From Rhodospirillales bacterium (GTDB lineage: Bacteria; Pseudomonadota; Alphaproteobacteria; CACIAM-22H2): a DNA stretch of 18,590 nucleotides. A model generated the notes under the pieces. That model made no database searches, was not told the origin of the DNA, and saw only the letters and a list, made by a program, of their open reading frames with translations. Location: NCBI GenBank assembly GCA_016195145.1, contig JACQAF010000255.1, positions 1 to 18,590 of the forward strand, written 5' to 3'. The position numbers and the translations under genes are program-made. Of this stretch, positions 7,462 to 15,611 are shown piece after piece. Numbering within the stretch: the stretch's first letter is position 1; the number at the start of each line of letters is the position of its first letter.

Positions 7462-8367
7462 ATGAGCTCCAGCCCAAATCAGCCGCATCAGGAATCGATC
7501 GCCACAGCGCGCACGCTGTCCGAGGCGCTGCCCTATATGCGCCGCTTCGCCGGCAAGACCGTGGTCGTCAAATACGGCGGCCACGCGATGGGCGACAACA
7601 AGGTGGCGGTCGATTTCGCGCGCGATATCGTCCTGCTGAAGCAGGTCGGCATCAACCCGATCGTCGTTCACGGCGGCGGGCCGCAGATCGGCCAGATGCT
7701 CGACCGGCTCAAGATCCAGAGCTCGTTCGTCGACGGTCTGCGCGTCACCGATGCGACGACGGTCGAGATTGTCGAGATGGTTCTATCGGGCTCGATCAAC
7801 AAGCAGATCGTCGCCGCGATCAACGGCGCCGGCGGCCGCGCCGTCGGCCTGTCGGGCAAGGACGCCGGGCTCGTCCGGGCGCGCAAGGTTACACGCACCA
7901 AGCGCGACCCCGATTCGAACATCGAGAAGGTTCTCGACCTCGGCTTCGTCGGCGAGCCGGAGGCGATCGACCCCGGCATCCTCGTCTATTTCGCCCAATC
8001 GGATATCATTCCGGTGATCGCGCCGATCGGGCTCGGCGCCGACGGCCAGACCTATAACATCAACGCCGATACGGTCGCTGGCGCGATCGCCGGCGCGGTG
8101 CGCGCGGCGCGCCTGCTGATGATGACCGATGTCGCGGGGGTGCTCGGCAAGGATAAAAAGCTGGTTCCGACGCTGACCGTCGCCAAGGTGCGGGAGATGA
8201 TCGCCGACGGCACCATTCACGGCGGCATGATCCCCAAGGTCGAAACCTGCCTCGCCGCGATCGAAGGCGGCGTCGAGGGGGCGGTAATTCTCGACGGCCG
8301 GGTCGAGCACGCCATTCTGCTTGAAATCTTCACCGAACGCGGCGTCGGCACGATTATCGCCCGCTGA
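7462..8367 (+). CDS. argB: Acetylglutamate kinase
   Basis: The protein has 301 residues from ATG 7462. It phosphorylates N-acetyl-L-glutamate with ATP, the second step of arginine synthesis. Amino acid kinase motifs are KYGGHAM (37-43, with the phosphate-binding Lys37), VHGGGPQI (69-76), DGLRVTD (91-97) and [12 protein letters not shown] in the C-terminal half. An N-terminal helix before the core ([15 protein letters not shown], 18-32) resembles the extension that makes hexameric, arginine-inhibited enzymes, so feedback inhibition by arginine is likely (family knowledge plus inference). The frame is open about 210 codons upstream across yihA, but that part is antisense-like GC-rich noise. It ends the rpmH operon; the gap after yihA is 47 bp. 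Confidence 0.97.
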   Translation: MSSSPNQPHQESIATARTLSEALPYMRRFAGKTVVVKYGGHAMGDNKVAVDFARDIVLLKQVGINPIVVHGGGPQIGQMLDRLKIQSSFVDGLRVTDATTVEIVEMVLSGSINKQIVAAINGAGGRAVGLSGKDAGLVRARKVTRTKRDPDSNIEKVLDLGFVGEPEAIDPGILVYFAQSDIIPVIAPIGLGADGQTYNINADTVAGAIAGAVRAARLLMMTDVAGVLGKDKKLVPTLTVAKVREMIADGTIHGGMIPKVETCLAAIEGGVEGAVILDGRVEHAILLEIFTERGVGTIIAR

Positions 8368-8389
8368 ACCGCCGGTGATGGCGGCGGTT
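8367..8389. terminator. Hairpin between convergent argB and DUF2336 genes
   Basis: There is a perfect 8-bp inverted repeat, AACCGCCG / CGGCGGTT, with a 7-nt loop (GTGATGG). It touches both stop codons: the final A of the argB TGA and the TAA of the minus-strand gene (8390-8388). No T-run follows on either strand. A bidirectional terminator is inferred from position. Confidence 0.4.
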
Positions 8390-9641
8390 ACGCGCCGAAA
8401 AATTCAAGATGCCAGGTCATTTCCTCGGGCGGCAGCGGATAGTCCTGGGTGCCCGCGCGCGATTTAAGCGCCTGGCGCGGCGATATGCCGCCGAGCCGCA
8501 TCTGTATCTGGGTGGCGACATGCATCGACAGCCCCGCCTTCCAGGCGAGCGCGGTCACGCCCTTGGCGCTGCGCGCCGACAGGATCTTGTCGACGATTTC
8601 ACCGGTCAGCCCACTGAGCAGGCCCAGCGACGCCTTGACGAACCCCACTTCGCCGGACGCCAACGCCTCCGACAGGACTTCCTCGTCGAGTCTGCCCTCG
8701 GCCTGCAGCCGCTGTGCCTTCGCCGCCGGCGATTCGGCCGCCGGACCGCCACTTTCATCTTCGTCCGCATCCAGCCGGCGGCGAACCTCCTTGGCCAGCG
8801 CCGCGCTCGTTTCGGCGTCGAGATCGGGCCGCCGCTCGAGCCGCCGCAACAGCGATTCGGCGATGAACGCCGCAATGCGCCGCGCGATGCGCGACGGCAA
8901 TGACGGCCGGTCGACCAGCGGCGCGTGCCATTCGACCCGGCCCGGCGCGCGGTCGGCGATCAGATCGAGGGTTTCCTCGCGTATCTGGGCCGACGGGTTG
9001 GCAAGCAGCGCGCTGACCGCCGCCGTGTCCTCGGTGGCGACGATGGCGTCGGCCACCGGTTCGGCCAGTCCCTGGCGGCCGGCGATGACCGGCAGCGCGC
9101 CGAGCGCATGGCGGCCGGCGATGATGTCGAGCAGGTCGTCGTCGGTCAGCAGCGGCGAGAATCGCAGCACCGGCCGCGCCACCACCAGTTCCAGATCGCG
9201 GGCGAGCTGGCGGATGATATCGGGCGGCGCCGAGACGACATCCTTCAGCGCCTCGGCGATCATGCCGCGAACGCGTGTCGCCTCGTCGCGAGCCAGGATC
9301 TCGATGATCTCCATCACCCGCTTGCGCACGCCGTCCTGGGCGTCCGGCGGCAGGCCGGGCAGCAGCCGCGCCACCTTGCCGGCAAGGTCCGCGCGCACGT
9401 CGGCGTCGGGATCGCGGACCAGCAGCAGGTCCGCCTTGTACGGGGTCGCCGTATTGGCGGCGACGCTGCGCCGCACATCGGGCGATTCGTCTTCGGCAAG
9501 GAAATAGAGAATCTCGGGCCGCAGGTCGCTTTGCGCGGCCAGCTGGCGGCGGCGCTCGATATCGGAATCGCGGGCGCGGCGCTTGGCGTCTTCATACGCC
9601 TTGTCGACCGGCGGCGGCGGGTCGGTATTCGTCACGTTCAC
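8388..9641 (-). CDS. DUF2336 domain-containing HEAT-like repeat protein
   Basis: The protein has 417 residues from a GTG start that overlaps the stop of the diguanylate cyclase gene (GTGA). It is soluble, with no signal peptide or membrane segment. The N-terminal two thirds is a run of short alpha-helical repeats of HEAT type, for example DESPDVRRSVAANTATP (51-67), DPDADVRADLAGKVA (77-91) and NPSAQIREETLDLIAD (215-230). An acidic, Ala/Pro-rich linker lies at about 290-312. The C-terminal domain ends in the pattern PPEEMTWHLEFFGA. I recognise this as the alphaproteobacterial DUF2336 family; no biochemical function is established that I can name. HEAT-like arrays usually bind proteins. Coupling to a cyclase suggests a role in c-di-GMP output or in control of the cyclase (inference). 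Confidence 0.82.
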   Translation of the reverse strand: MNVTNTDPPPPVDKAYEDAKRRARDSDIERRRQLAAQSDLRPEILYFLAEDESPDVRRSVAANTATPYKADLLLVRDPDADVRADLAGKVARLLPGLPPDAQDGVRKRVMEIIEILARDEATRVRGMIAEALKDVVSAPPDIIRQLARDLELVVARPVLRFSPLLTDDDLLDIIAGRHALGALPVIAGRQGLAEPVADAIVATEDTAAVSALLANPSAQIREETLDLIADRAPGRVEWHAPLVDRPSLPSRIARRIAAFIAESLLRRLERRPDLDAETSAALAKEVRRRLDADEDESGGPAAESPAAKAQRLQAEGRLDEEVLSEALASGEVGFVKASLGLLSGLTGEIVDKILSARSAKGVTALAWKAGLSMHVATQIQMRLGGISPRQALKSRAGTQDYPLPPEEMTWHLEFFGA

Positions 9642-11356
9642 GATTTCTCTTTTCCGCCCTGCGGATCGACAATGGCAAAGTTGCCCTTGCCGCTACGCTT
9701 GGCGAGGTACATCGCCTCGTCGGCGCGGGCGAGAAGGGTCGCCGCCGCCTCGTCGCCAATAGAAACAGCGATACCGACCGACAGGCCGAGCGGATGCGCC
9801 GCGTCGCCGGAAAACGGCGCCAATATCGCCTTCAATTCGAGCAGCGCACGCGCCTTGACGACCGCACCGGCGACGTCGGTTTCCTCCAGCCACAGCGCGA
9901 ATTCGTCGCCGCCGAGGCGCGCCGCGAGATCGCCGACGCGTACGCCCTCGCGCAGCTGATCGGCCAGCGCCCGCAACGCTTCGTCGCCGCGCTGGTGGCC
10001 CCAGCGGTCGTTGACCGGCTTGAAATTGTCGAGATCGAGATAGACGAGCGCGCCCGGCCGGCCGGTGCGGCCCGCATGCTTCAGCCGGCGTTCGAGCTGT
10101 TTGACGAAGCTGCGGCGGTTGAGCAGGCCGGTCAACCCGTCGGTGTGGGCGAGCCGCGCCAGCGCCTCGTGATCGGCGATTTGGGCCTGAGCGATGCCGA
10201 GCTGGGCGGCGATATCGGCGAGCAGTCCGGACTCGGCGGCGCTCCATGCCTCCCGCTCGGCCGGCCGCCACAGGCATATTGCGCCGTTCACGGCGTGACG
10301 ATAACGGGTGAACGCACCGATCGCCCGCACCATTGCGCCGTTCCATTCGACCGGCGAATCCTCGCTGGTAGCGGCGAGACCGCTGGGCGGGGCATGAACG
10401 ATCAGGCGTCGTTCGGCATCGAGACCATCGGGCCGGGGCGCGCCGAAGGCTGCGATCTCGCGAAAACCGTCGGCCTCGCGCCGCCAGATGCAGCATCCGT
10501 CGGCGCCGAGGGCGCGGCTGGCCGCCGTCGCCGCGGCGACCAGCATCGCATCGGGTTCGACCTCGTCGCGGATGGCGCGCACGATATAGGCAAGAAGGCG
10601 TTCGCGGTTGCGCGCCTCGGCCAGCGCCGCGTCGCGCGACCGGGTCTCGGTCATATCGCGCCCGACGCCGCGCGCACCCAGCCACGCGCCGTCCTTGGCA
10701 TAGAGCGGCACGGCCGACAGCGCGACGCAGGCAAGTCGCCCATCGGCGCAGCGCAGCCAGAATTCCGCCTGTTCGACCGGCCGCGTGGCGACGAACGGCG
10801 AGGCGGCGCGCGAATCGGGCGCGGCCTCGGCCAGCAACGATGCGGCGGGGCGGGCGAGAAGCTCCGTCGCCCGCCAGCCGAGCGCGCCGCGCGGCGAAAC
10901 GAAGCTGAATGCGCCGCCAGCGTCCGTTTCCCAGGTGAAGTCGCTGGAAATTTCAACCAGGTCTTTGTAACGCTGACGGGATTCGATCAGGGCGCCGCGC
11001 AGATTGGCGTCGAGCGAGACATCCCGCCCCAGCGCCAGAACGCCGCCGGCAACCGGGGTGAATACGATCTCGATGCTCGCCGGCGCCGCCCCGCCCGGCA
11101 GGGCGACCAGCTCGGCCCGTGCCGAGCCGCCCTCGGCGATTTCGCCGACCAGGCCGGCAAGGCCGCCCCCGATGCCCGCAAGCTTGCCCAGCACCGGCCC
11201 GGCCGCAGCATTGGCGACGGCAATCCGGCCGTCGCCGGCGAGATAGGCCGCCGGTCCGGGATAAGCGGCGACGATCGCCGCCAAAGCCCCCGGATCCGCA
11301 GATTCCGGGGCCTTGCGGTCGCTCGTTGTCGGGCGTTCGCGTGCCGTCGTTGCCAT
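9638..11356 (-). CDS. PAS-PAS-GAF-GGDEF diguanylate cyclase
   Basis: The protein has 572 residues from ATG 11356. A GTG at 11410 would add 18 residues but lies only 7 bp from a CtrA-type site, so the ATG is preferred. Domains are a degenerate PAS (about 24-115), a PAS with SSDFTWETDA (about 127-238), a GAF-like region (about 262-395) and a GGDEF domain (about 400-565). The catalytic motif is RLGGDEFA (GGDEF at 482-486), and the DxLTGLxNRR entry motif is intact (TDGLTGLLNRR). An RVGD inhibitory site (473-476) lies exactly five residues before GGDEF, so product inhibition by c-di-GMP is expected. No EAL domain and no transmembrane helix were found, so it should be a cytoplasmic cyclase sensing a small ligand through PAS/GAF. 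The stop overlaps the DUF2336 start by 4 nt. Confidence 0.9.
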   Translation of the reverse strand: MATTARERPTTSDRKAPESADPGALAAIVAAYPGPAAYLAGDGRIAVANAAAGPVLGKLAGIGGGLAGLVGEIAEGGSARAELVALPGGAAPASIEIVFTPVAGGVLALGRDVSLDANLRGALIESRQRYKDLVEISSDFTWETDAGGAFSFVSPRGALGWRATELLARPAASLLAEAAPDSRAASPFVATRPVEQAEFWLRCADGRLACVALSAVPLYAKDGAWLGARGVGRDMTETRSRDAALAEARNRERLLAYIVRAIRDEVEPDAMLVAAATAASRALGADGCCIWRREADGFREIAAFGAPRPDGLDAERRLIVHAPPSGLAATSEDSPVEWNGAMVRAIGAFTRYRHAVNGAICLWRPAEREAWSAAESGLLADIAAQLGIAQAQIADHEALARLAHTDGLTGLLNRRSFVKQLERRLKHAGRTGRPGALVYLDLDNFKPVNDRWGHQRGDEALRALADQLREGVRVGDLAARLGGDEFALWLEETDVAGAVVKARALLELKAILAPFSGDAAHPLGLSVGIAVSIGDEAAATLLARADEAMYLAKRSGKGNFAIVDPQGGKEKS

Positions 11357-11416
11357 GTCTTGCCTAATCCACGCTTTCCCGCTGGTTCGGGAGTCCTTCA
11401 GGATCGGCACCCACGA

Positions 11417-11431
11417 TTAAAGAGCGGTTAA
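11417..11431. promoter_or_regulatory. CtrA-type site TTAA-N7-TTAA
   Basis: TTAAAGAGCGGTTAA is an exact match to the TTAA-N7-TTAA core bound by the alphaproteobacterial response regulator CtrA. It lies 61 bp upstream of the cyclase ATG and 18 bp upstream of the dapD -35 box, in a 157-bp divergent intergenic region. CtrA is known to control motility, cell-cycle and c-di-GMP genes. Binding here is inferred, not shown. Confidence 0.5.
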
Positions 11432-11448
11432 TGCACCCCCCGCCGGCG

Positions 11449-11477
11449 TTGACAGCGTGTCGGTTCTCTCCCATGTT
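11449..11477 (+). promoter_or_regulatory. Probable dapD promoter
   Basis: A perfect -35 box TTGACA (11449-11454) is followed, after 17 bp, by a weak -10 CATGTT (11472-11477, 3 of 6). Transcription would start near 11484, about 30 nt before the dapD ATG. That leaves no room for a leader attenuator or riboswitch. Confidence 0.5.
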
Positions 11478-11513
11478 CGCTGGTCTTTTCACCTACTTGC
11501 CGGAAGCGACAGC

Positions 11514-12371
11514 ATGAATCCCGCCGAACTGCAAAAGATCATCGACGACGCTTGGGAAGCCCGCGACGGGCTCGGTTTCTCAACCAAGGGGCCGGTGCGC
11601 GACGCCGTCGAGGCGGCGCTGGAGGGGCTCGATTCCGGCAAACTGCGGGTAGCCGAGAAAACCGGCGGCGCGTGGCAGGTGAACCAGTGGCTGAAAAAGG
11701 CGGTGCTGCTGTCTTTCCGCCTCAACGATTCGGCCGTGCTGCCCGGCGGCCCGGTCGATCCCGCCCGCGGCCCGGCGGCGTGGTTCGACAAGGTGCCGTC
11801 CAAATTCGCCGGCTGGACCGAGGCGCGCTTTCGCGCCGCCGGCTTTCGCGCCGTGCCCAACTGCGTCGTCCGCCGCTCGGCCTATATCGCCCCGGGGGTC
11901 GTGCTGATGCCGTCCTTCGTCAATGTCGGCGCCTATGTCGATAGCGGCACGATGGTCGACACCTGGGCTACCGTCGGCTCCTGCGCCCAGATCGGCAAGA
12001 ACTGTCACCTTTCCGGCGGCGCGGGCATCGGCGGCGTGCTCGAGCCTCTGCAGGCCGGGCCGGTGATCATCGAAGATAACTGCTTCGTCGGCGCGCGCAG
12101 CGAGGTGGTCGAGGGCGTCGTCGTCGAAACCGGCGCGGTGCTGTCGATGGGCGTCTATATCGGCGTTTCGACGCGCATCGTCGATCGCGCGACCGGCGAG
12201 GTGCATTACGGCCGCGTGCCGGCCTATTCGGTGGTGGTGCCGGGGAACATGCCGGGCAGGCCGCTCGCCGACGGCAGCCCCGGCCCATCGACCTATTGCG
12301 CGGTGATCATCAAGCGGGTGGATGAAAAGACCCGCGCCAAGACCTCGATCAACGAGTTGTTGCGCGGCTAA
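11514..12371 (+). CDS. dapD: 2,3,4,5-tetrahydropyridine-2,6-dicarboxylate N-succinyltransferase
   Basis: The protein has 285 residues from ATG 11514, preceded by GGAAG at a good distance. An in-frame GTG at 11457 would lie upstream of the predicted transcription start. DapD transfers succinate from succinyl-CoA to tetrahydrodipicolinate in the succinylase branch of lysine/meso-diaminopimelate synthesis. The N-terminal helical domain (about 1-100) is followed by a left-handed beta-helix of hexapeptide repeats (about 105-235). It contains the family signature [17 protein letters not shown] (144-160) and [15 protein letters not shown], and a C-terminal strand and helix with [14 protein letters not shown]. 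Length is typical (about 275-285). It works upstream of dapE, 440 bp further on, with a GFA-family gene in between. Confidence 0.97.
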   Translation: MNPAELQKIIDDAWEARDGLGFSTKGPVRDAVEAALEGLDSGKLRVAEKTGGAWQVNQWLKKAVLLSFRLNDSAVLPGGPVDPARGPAAWFDKVPSKFAGWTEARFRAAGFRAVPNCVVRRSAYIAPGVVLMPSFVNVGAYVDSGTMVDTWATVGSCAQIGKNCHLSGGAGIGGVLEPLQAGPVIIEDNCFVGARSEVVEGVVVETGAVLSMGVYIGVSTRIVDRATGEVHYGRVPAYSVVVPGNMPGRPLADGSPGPSTYCAVIIKRVDEKTRAKTSINELLRG

Positions 12372-12389
12372 CCGGGCGGAGGGGTCCCC

Positions 12390-12815
12390 ATGGCGAAGGC
12401 AAAGCATACCGGACGGTGTTCCTGCGGCGCGGTGCGCTACCAGGCCGTCGGCGAGCCGCTGTGGACGGCGAACTGCCACTGCGAAACCTGCCGGCGGATC
12501 ACCGGTTCGCCGATGACTGTCTTTGCCGGCTTCGAGCGCGAGGATTTCGCCTATCTCGCCGGCAAGCCCAAGACCTATCGCTCCTCCCCCGGCGTCAAGC
12601 GCAGTTTCTGCGGCAAATGCGGTACGCCGCTGACCTACGAATCGAAACGCTGGGCCGGCGAGGTGCATATCCTCGTCTGCAGCCTCGACCGGCCGGGCAA
12701 GCTGAAGCCGGAGATGCATGAGTTTTTCGACGAGAAAGTGTCCTGGTTCAACACGGCCGACAAGCTGCCGCGCTATCGATCCGTCGTGCCCTCAGAAGAC
12801 GATTCCGCCTCGTGA
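12390..12815 (+). CDS. GFA (glutathione-dependent formaldehyde-activating) family zinc protein
   Basis: The protein has 141 residues, with ATG 12390 preceded by GGCGGAGGGG. The seven cysteines of the GFA/CENP-V fold are all present with conserved spacing: Cys10-x-Cys12, Cys29-x-Cys31-xx-Cys34 and Cys74-xx-Cys77, which should bind two zinc ions. The founding member, Gfa of Paracoccus, was proposed to speed S-hydroxymethylglutathione formation. Most short homologues such as this one are uncharacterised, and it lacks the longer Gfa N- and C-terminal regions. It starts 18 bp after dapD, and its stop overlaps the dapE start (GTGA), so it is co-translated with the lysine genes. A link to diaminopimelate synthesis is unproven. 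Family assignment is firm; function is not. Confidence 0.9.
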   Translation: MAKAKHTGRCSCGAVRYQAVGEPLWTANCHCETCRRITGSPMTVFAGFEREDFAYLAGKPKTYRSSPGVKRSFCGKCGTPLTYESKRWAGEVHILVCSLDRPGKLKPEMHEFFDEKVSWFNTADKLPRYRSVVPSEDDSAS

Positions 12816-13987
12816 CCGGCCGGCATGTCTTCGTGAGCGCCATCGATCCCGTCGAGCTGACCCGCGCGCTCATCCGCCGGCCGAGCATCACGCCCAAGGA
12901 CGAGGGCGCGCTCGGCGTTATCGAGACGGCGCTCGCCCCGCTCGGTTTTGCCTGCCATCGCCTGCCTTTCGCCGAGGCCGGCACGCCCGATATCGACAAT
13001 CTCTACGCCCGCTTCGGCGCGACGGGCCCGCATTTCTGCTTCGCCGGCCACAGCGACGTGGTGCCGGTCGGCGACCCCAAGGGCTGGACCGTCGATCCCT
13101 TCGGCGGCGAGGTGATCGACGGACACGTCTACGGCCGCGGCGCCGCCGACATGAAAGGCGCCATCGCCGCCTTTGCCGCCGCCGCCGCCGCGTTCATCGA
13201 TCGGCGCGGCAAGAAATCCGCCGGCTCGATCAGCCTCCTGATCACCGGCGACGAGGAAGGCCCGGCGATCAACGGCACCGACAAGGTGTTGAAATGGATG
13301 GCGGCGCGCGGCGAAACCATCGACGCCTGCGTCGTCGGCGAGCCGACCAGCGACAAGATTCTCGGCGACATGGCGAAGATCGGCCGGCGCGGTAGCCTCA
13401 ATGCGCGCCTGACCGTCACCGGCCAGCAGGGCCATGTCGCCTATCCGCATCTCGCCGACAATCCCAATCACCGCCTCATCCGCATGCTCGCCGAGCTGAC
13501 CGGCGAGGCGCTCGACAACGGCAGCGAGTGGTTCCAGCCGTCCAGCCTGCAGGTGACGACGATCGATGTCGGCAATCCGGCGACCAATGTCATCCCGGCG
13601 CGCGCCGCTGCCGCACTCAATATCCGCTTCAACGACCGGCACAGCTCGAAAACCCTGATCGAATGGATGCGCCGCAAGCTCGACGCCGCCGGGGGCACGT
13701 ACGCACTCGATACCCAGGTTTCGGGCGAATCGTTTCTCACCCTGCCCGGCAAGCTCAGCGACCTCGTCGCCGACGCCGTCGAGACGGTCGCCGGCCGGCG
13801 GCCCGAGCTCAGCACCACTGGCGGCACGTCGGATGCCCGTTTCATCCGCGCCTATAGCCCGGTGGTCGAGTTCGGCCTTGTCGGCCGCACCATGCACAAG
13901 GCCGACGAACGCGCCGCGGTCAAGGACATCCGCGATCTTGCTACGATCTACGGGGCGATGCTCGACCGCTTCTTCGGCTCCGCCTAG
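12812..13987 (+). CDS. dapE: Succinyl-diaminopimelate desuccinylase
   Basis: The protein has 391 residues from the GTG that overlaps the previous stop. A second GTG at 12833 would give 384 residues and is equally near the conserved start [17 protein letters not shown]. DapE hydrolyses N-succinyl-LL-diaminopimelate to LL-diaminopimelate and succinate. Binuclear zinc peptidase M20 motifs are AGHSDVVP (His80, Asp82), GRGAADMKG (bridging Asp113), the general base in GDEEGP (Glu148/Glu149), VVGEPTS (Glu177) and the C-terminal zinc His in TMHKADE. The dimerisation domain lies at about 190-300, including [14 protein letters not shown], and the substrate-contact GGTSDARF is present. Length is typical (about 375-390). 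The next gene starts 12 bp later. Confidence 0.96.
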   Translation: MTGRHVFVSAIDPVELTRALIRRPSITPKDEGALGVIETALAPLGFACHRLPFAEAGTPDIDNLYARFGATGPHFCFAGHSDVVPVGDPKGWTVDPFGGEVIDGHVYGRGAADMKGAIAAFAAAAAAFIDRRGKKSAGSISLLITGDEEGPAINGTDKVLKWMAARGETIDACVVGEPTSDKILGDMAKIGRRGSLNARLTVTGQQGHVAYPHLADNPNHRLIRMLAELTGEALDNGSEWFQPSSLQVTTIDVGNPATNVIPARAAAALNIRFNDRHSSKTLIEWMRRKLDAAGGTYALDTQVSGESFLTLPGKLSDLVADAVETVAGRRPELSTTGGTSDARFIRAYSPVVEFGLVGRTMHKADERAAVKDIRDLATIYGAMLDRFFGSA

Positions 13988-13999
13988 GGCCGACCGCCA

Positions 14000-14572
14000 A
14001 TGATCACCCTGCGCGAAGCGAGCCTCGGCCTGACCGGCGCATGGCAACTGGCCAAGCGCGATCCGGCGGGCATGCAGTATTTCGACGCGTCGATCGACGG
14101 CTTCTGGCGCTCGTTCTATGCCGCGCTGATCGCCGCCCCCGCCTATGTCATGCTCGCCGGGTTGCGGCTGGTCGAACGGCCGGTGGCCACCAGTTCTCTG
14201 CGGATCGTCCTGATCGAGGCGATCGCGTATGTCGTTGGCTGGGTAGCCTATCCGCTCATTACCTTTTATCTTGCGGCGGCGCTCGAGCGGCGGGAGCGTT
14301 ATCTCGGTTATATCGTCGCCTATAACTGGGCAACCGTGATCCAGGTTGCGGTTTACCTGCCTATCGCGGCGCTGGCGGCGACCGGCGTCGCGCCCGAAGC
14401 TGTAATCGGCATCGTTGGCGCGGTGATCGCCATCGCCGTACTCACCTACCAGTATTATATCGCGCGCATCGCCCTCGACGTCATGCCCATGGCGGCGGTC
14501 GGGCTGCTGATTGTCGATATCTTTCTCAGTTTGGCGCTCAACGGCACCGTCGAAACGCTCGAAATGCGCTAG
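14000..14572 (+). CDS. Small multi-pass membrane protein of unknown function
   Basis: The protein has 190 residues from ATG 14000, 12 bp after dapE, so it is very probably in the same transcript. I do not recognise a family with confidence. After a cytoplasmic-looking N-terminus (about 1-35) there are about five hydrophobic segments: about 38-56, 68-95, 108-128, 132-152 and 160-181. The charged loop LERRERYLGYIVAYNW lies between the second and third. The loop pattern resembles Yip1-like or small integral membrane proteins, but no diagnostic motif was seen. There is no signal peptide and no Cys. Being an open frame with normal codon bias and tight spacing, it is a real gene. It may be a conserved neighbour of dapE in related genomes. 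Confidence 0.8.
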   Translation: MITLREASLGLTGAWQLAKRDPAGMQYFDASIDGFWRSFYAALIAAPAYVMLAGLRLVERPVATSSLRIVLIEAIAYVVGWVAYPLITFYLAAALERRERYLGYIVAYNWATVIQVAVYLPIAALAATGVAPEAVIGIVGAVIAIAVLTYQYYIARIALDVMPMAAVGLLIVDIFLSLALNGTVETLEMR

Positions 14573-14596
14573 ACGAACGGCGAACCGGCCGGGGCT

Positions 14597-14625
14597 TGCC
14601 GCGGCTGCGGCCGCGGGCGTAGATT
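14597..14625 (+). promoter_or_regulatory. Probable promoter of the rhodanese gene, with a palindrome in the spacer
   Basis: -35 TTGCCG (14597-14602), a 17-bp spacer and -10 TAGATT (14620-14625); each box is 4 of 6 to consensus. A perfect 7-bp inverted repeat, CCGCGGC-TGCG-GCCGCGG (14599-14616), runs through the -35 end and the spacer. It could be an operator, or a hairpin terminating the upstream transcript, though no T-run follows. Confidence 0.45.
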
Positions 14626-14665
14626 CCCCGCGAAGCTCTCGTTTTGACGCGAGGAAGGAAAGCAC

Positions 14666-15586
14666 ATGCGCAGGTTACTGTTCGCGGCGGCAGCCATCCT
14701 TGGCAGCGCCGTTTTCGGCGTCCCGGCATATGCCGCCACGCCGCTCGTCGATGTCGAGTGGATGAAGGCCAATGCCGGCAAGCCCGGAATCGTCGTTCTC
14801 GACATCCGCGAGGACGGGGTCGAGGCGTATGGCAAGGGCCATATTCCCGGCGCCGTCTACACCAGCTACGACAAGGGCGGTTGGCGGGTGAAGGACAAGA
14901 ACGGCACCCCCGGCATGCTGCCCGAGGCGGCGGCGCTCGAAAAGCTGATCGGCGGCCTTGGCATCGACTCGCGCGGCCACGTGGTCATCGTCGCCGACGG
15001 CACCAGCGCCCGCGACATGGGCCGCGCGACGCGCATCTACTGGACCTTCAAGGTAGTTGGGCACGACGCGGTGTCGATCCTCGACGGCGGTTTCTCGGCC
15101 TGGGTCGCCGACAAGAAGAACCCGGTCGAGGCCGGCATCGTCCGCCCGCAACCGGCGACGTTCAAGGTCGCCATGCGACCCGAGCTTCTCGCCACCAAGG
15201 GAGACGTCGAGGCGGCGCTAGCGCGCGGCACGCCCTTGATCGACAATCGCCCGCCCGACATGTATGTCGGCGTCAACCGCACGAAGGACGTGCTCAAGAA
15301 TGGCACCCTGCCCGGCGCGCGCAGCGTGCCCGAAAGCTGGCTGACCGAAAACAACGGCGGCAAGTTCCGCGACTCGGGCGCGCTGGCCAAGCTTTATGCC
15401 GCGGCCGGGGTGCCGACAAGCGGCGAGCAGATCACCTTCTGCAACACCGGCCACTGGGCGTCGCTCGGCTGGTTCGTGTCGTCGGAGCTGCTCGGCAACA
15501 AGCAGACCAAGATGTATGACGGCTCGATGGCCGAATGGTCGCGCGACGACAAGCTGCCGGTCGAAACCAAGGTCAAGGTGCAGTAA
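14666..15586 (+). CDS. Secreted two-domain rhodanese (sulfurtransferase)
   Basis: The protein has 306 residues, with ATG 14666 behind a strong AGGAAGGAAAG ribosome binding site. It has a Sec signal peptide, MRRLLFAAAAILGSAVFG, with probable cleavage after AYA (residue 23), so the mature protein is periplasmic. The first rhodanese domain (about 26-155) has DIRE (46-49) and GHIPGAVY (58-65) but a Cys-less active-site loop (ADGTSARDMG). The second (about 172-300) has DNRPPDMY, TLPGARSVP and the catalytic loop CNTGHWAS with Cys259, the only Cys in the protein. Inactive N-terminal and active C-terminal domains are usual for thiosulfate/3-mercaptopyruvate sulfurtransferases. The loop is not the canonical CRxGxR, so the sulfur donor is uncertain. 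It has its own probable promoter and is convergent with truA. Confidence 0.92.
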   Translation: MRRLLFAAAAILGSAVFGVPAYAATPLVDVEWMKANAGKPGIVVLDIREDGVEAYGKGHIPGAVYTSYDKGGWRVKDKNGTPGMLPEAAALEKLIGGLGIDSRGHVVIVADGTSARDMGRATRIYWTFKVVGHDAVSILDGGFSAWVADKKNPVEAGIVRPQPATFKVAMRPELLATKGDVEAALARGTPLIDNRPPDMYVGVNRTKDVLKNGTLPGARSVPESWLTENNGGKFRDSGALAKLYAAAGVPTSGEQITFCNTGHWASLGWFVSSELLGNKQTKMYDGSMAEWSRDDKLPVETKVKVQ

Positions 15587-15611
15587 GGCGGACGAATCCA
15601 AATCGAATGCG

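Noticed and set aside
9794..11431. 545-codon plus-strand open frame opposite the diguanylate cyclase
   Set aside because: Shadow frame: it covers a GGDEF gene with all catalytic motifs on the other strand.
13168..13197. GCC-rich tract in dapE that looks like a trinucleotide repeat
   Set aside because: It encodes a poly-alanine helix common in high-GC M20 peptidases and is not a tandem repeat of interest.
12773..14665. 630-codon minus-strand open frame opposite dapE and the membrane protein
   Set aside because: No recognisable domain and composition typical of an antisense frame in high-GC DNA. The plus-strand genes are certain.
14985..15015. Loss of the catalytic Cys in the first rhodanese domain as a mutation
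   Set aside because: Two-domain rhodaneses normally have an inactive N-terminal domain; the second domain keeps its Cys.
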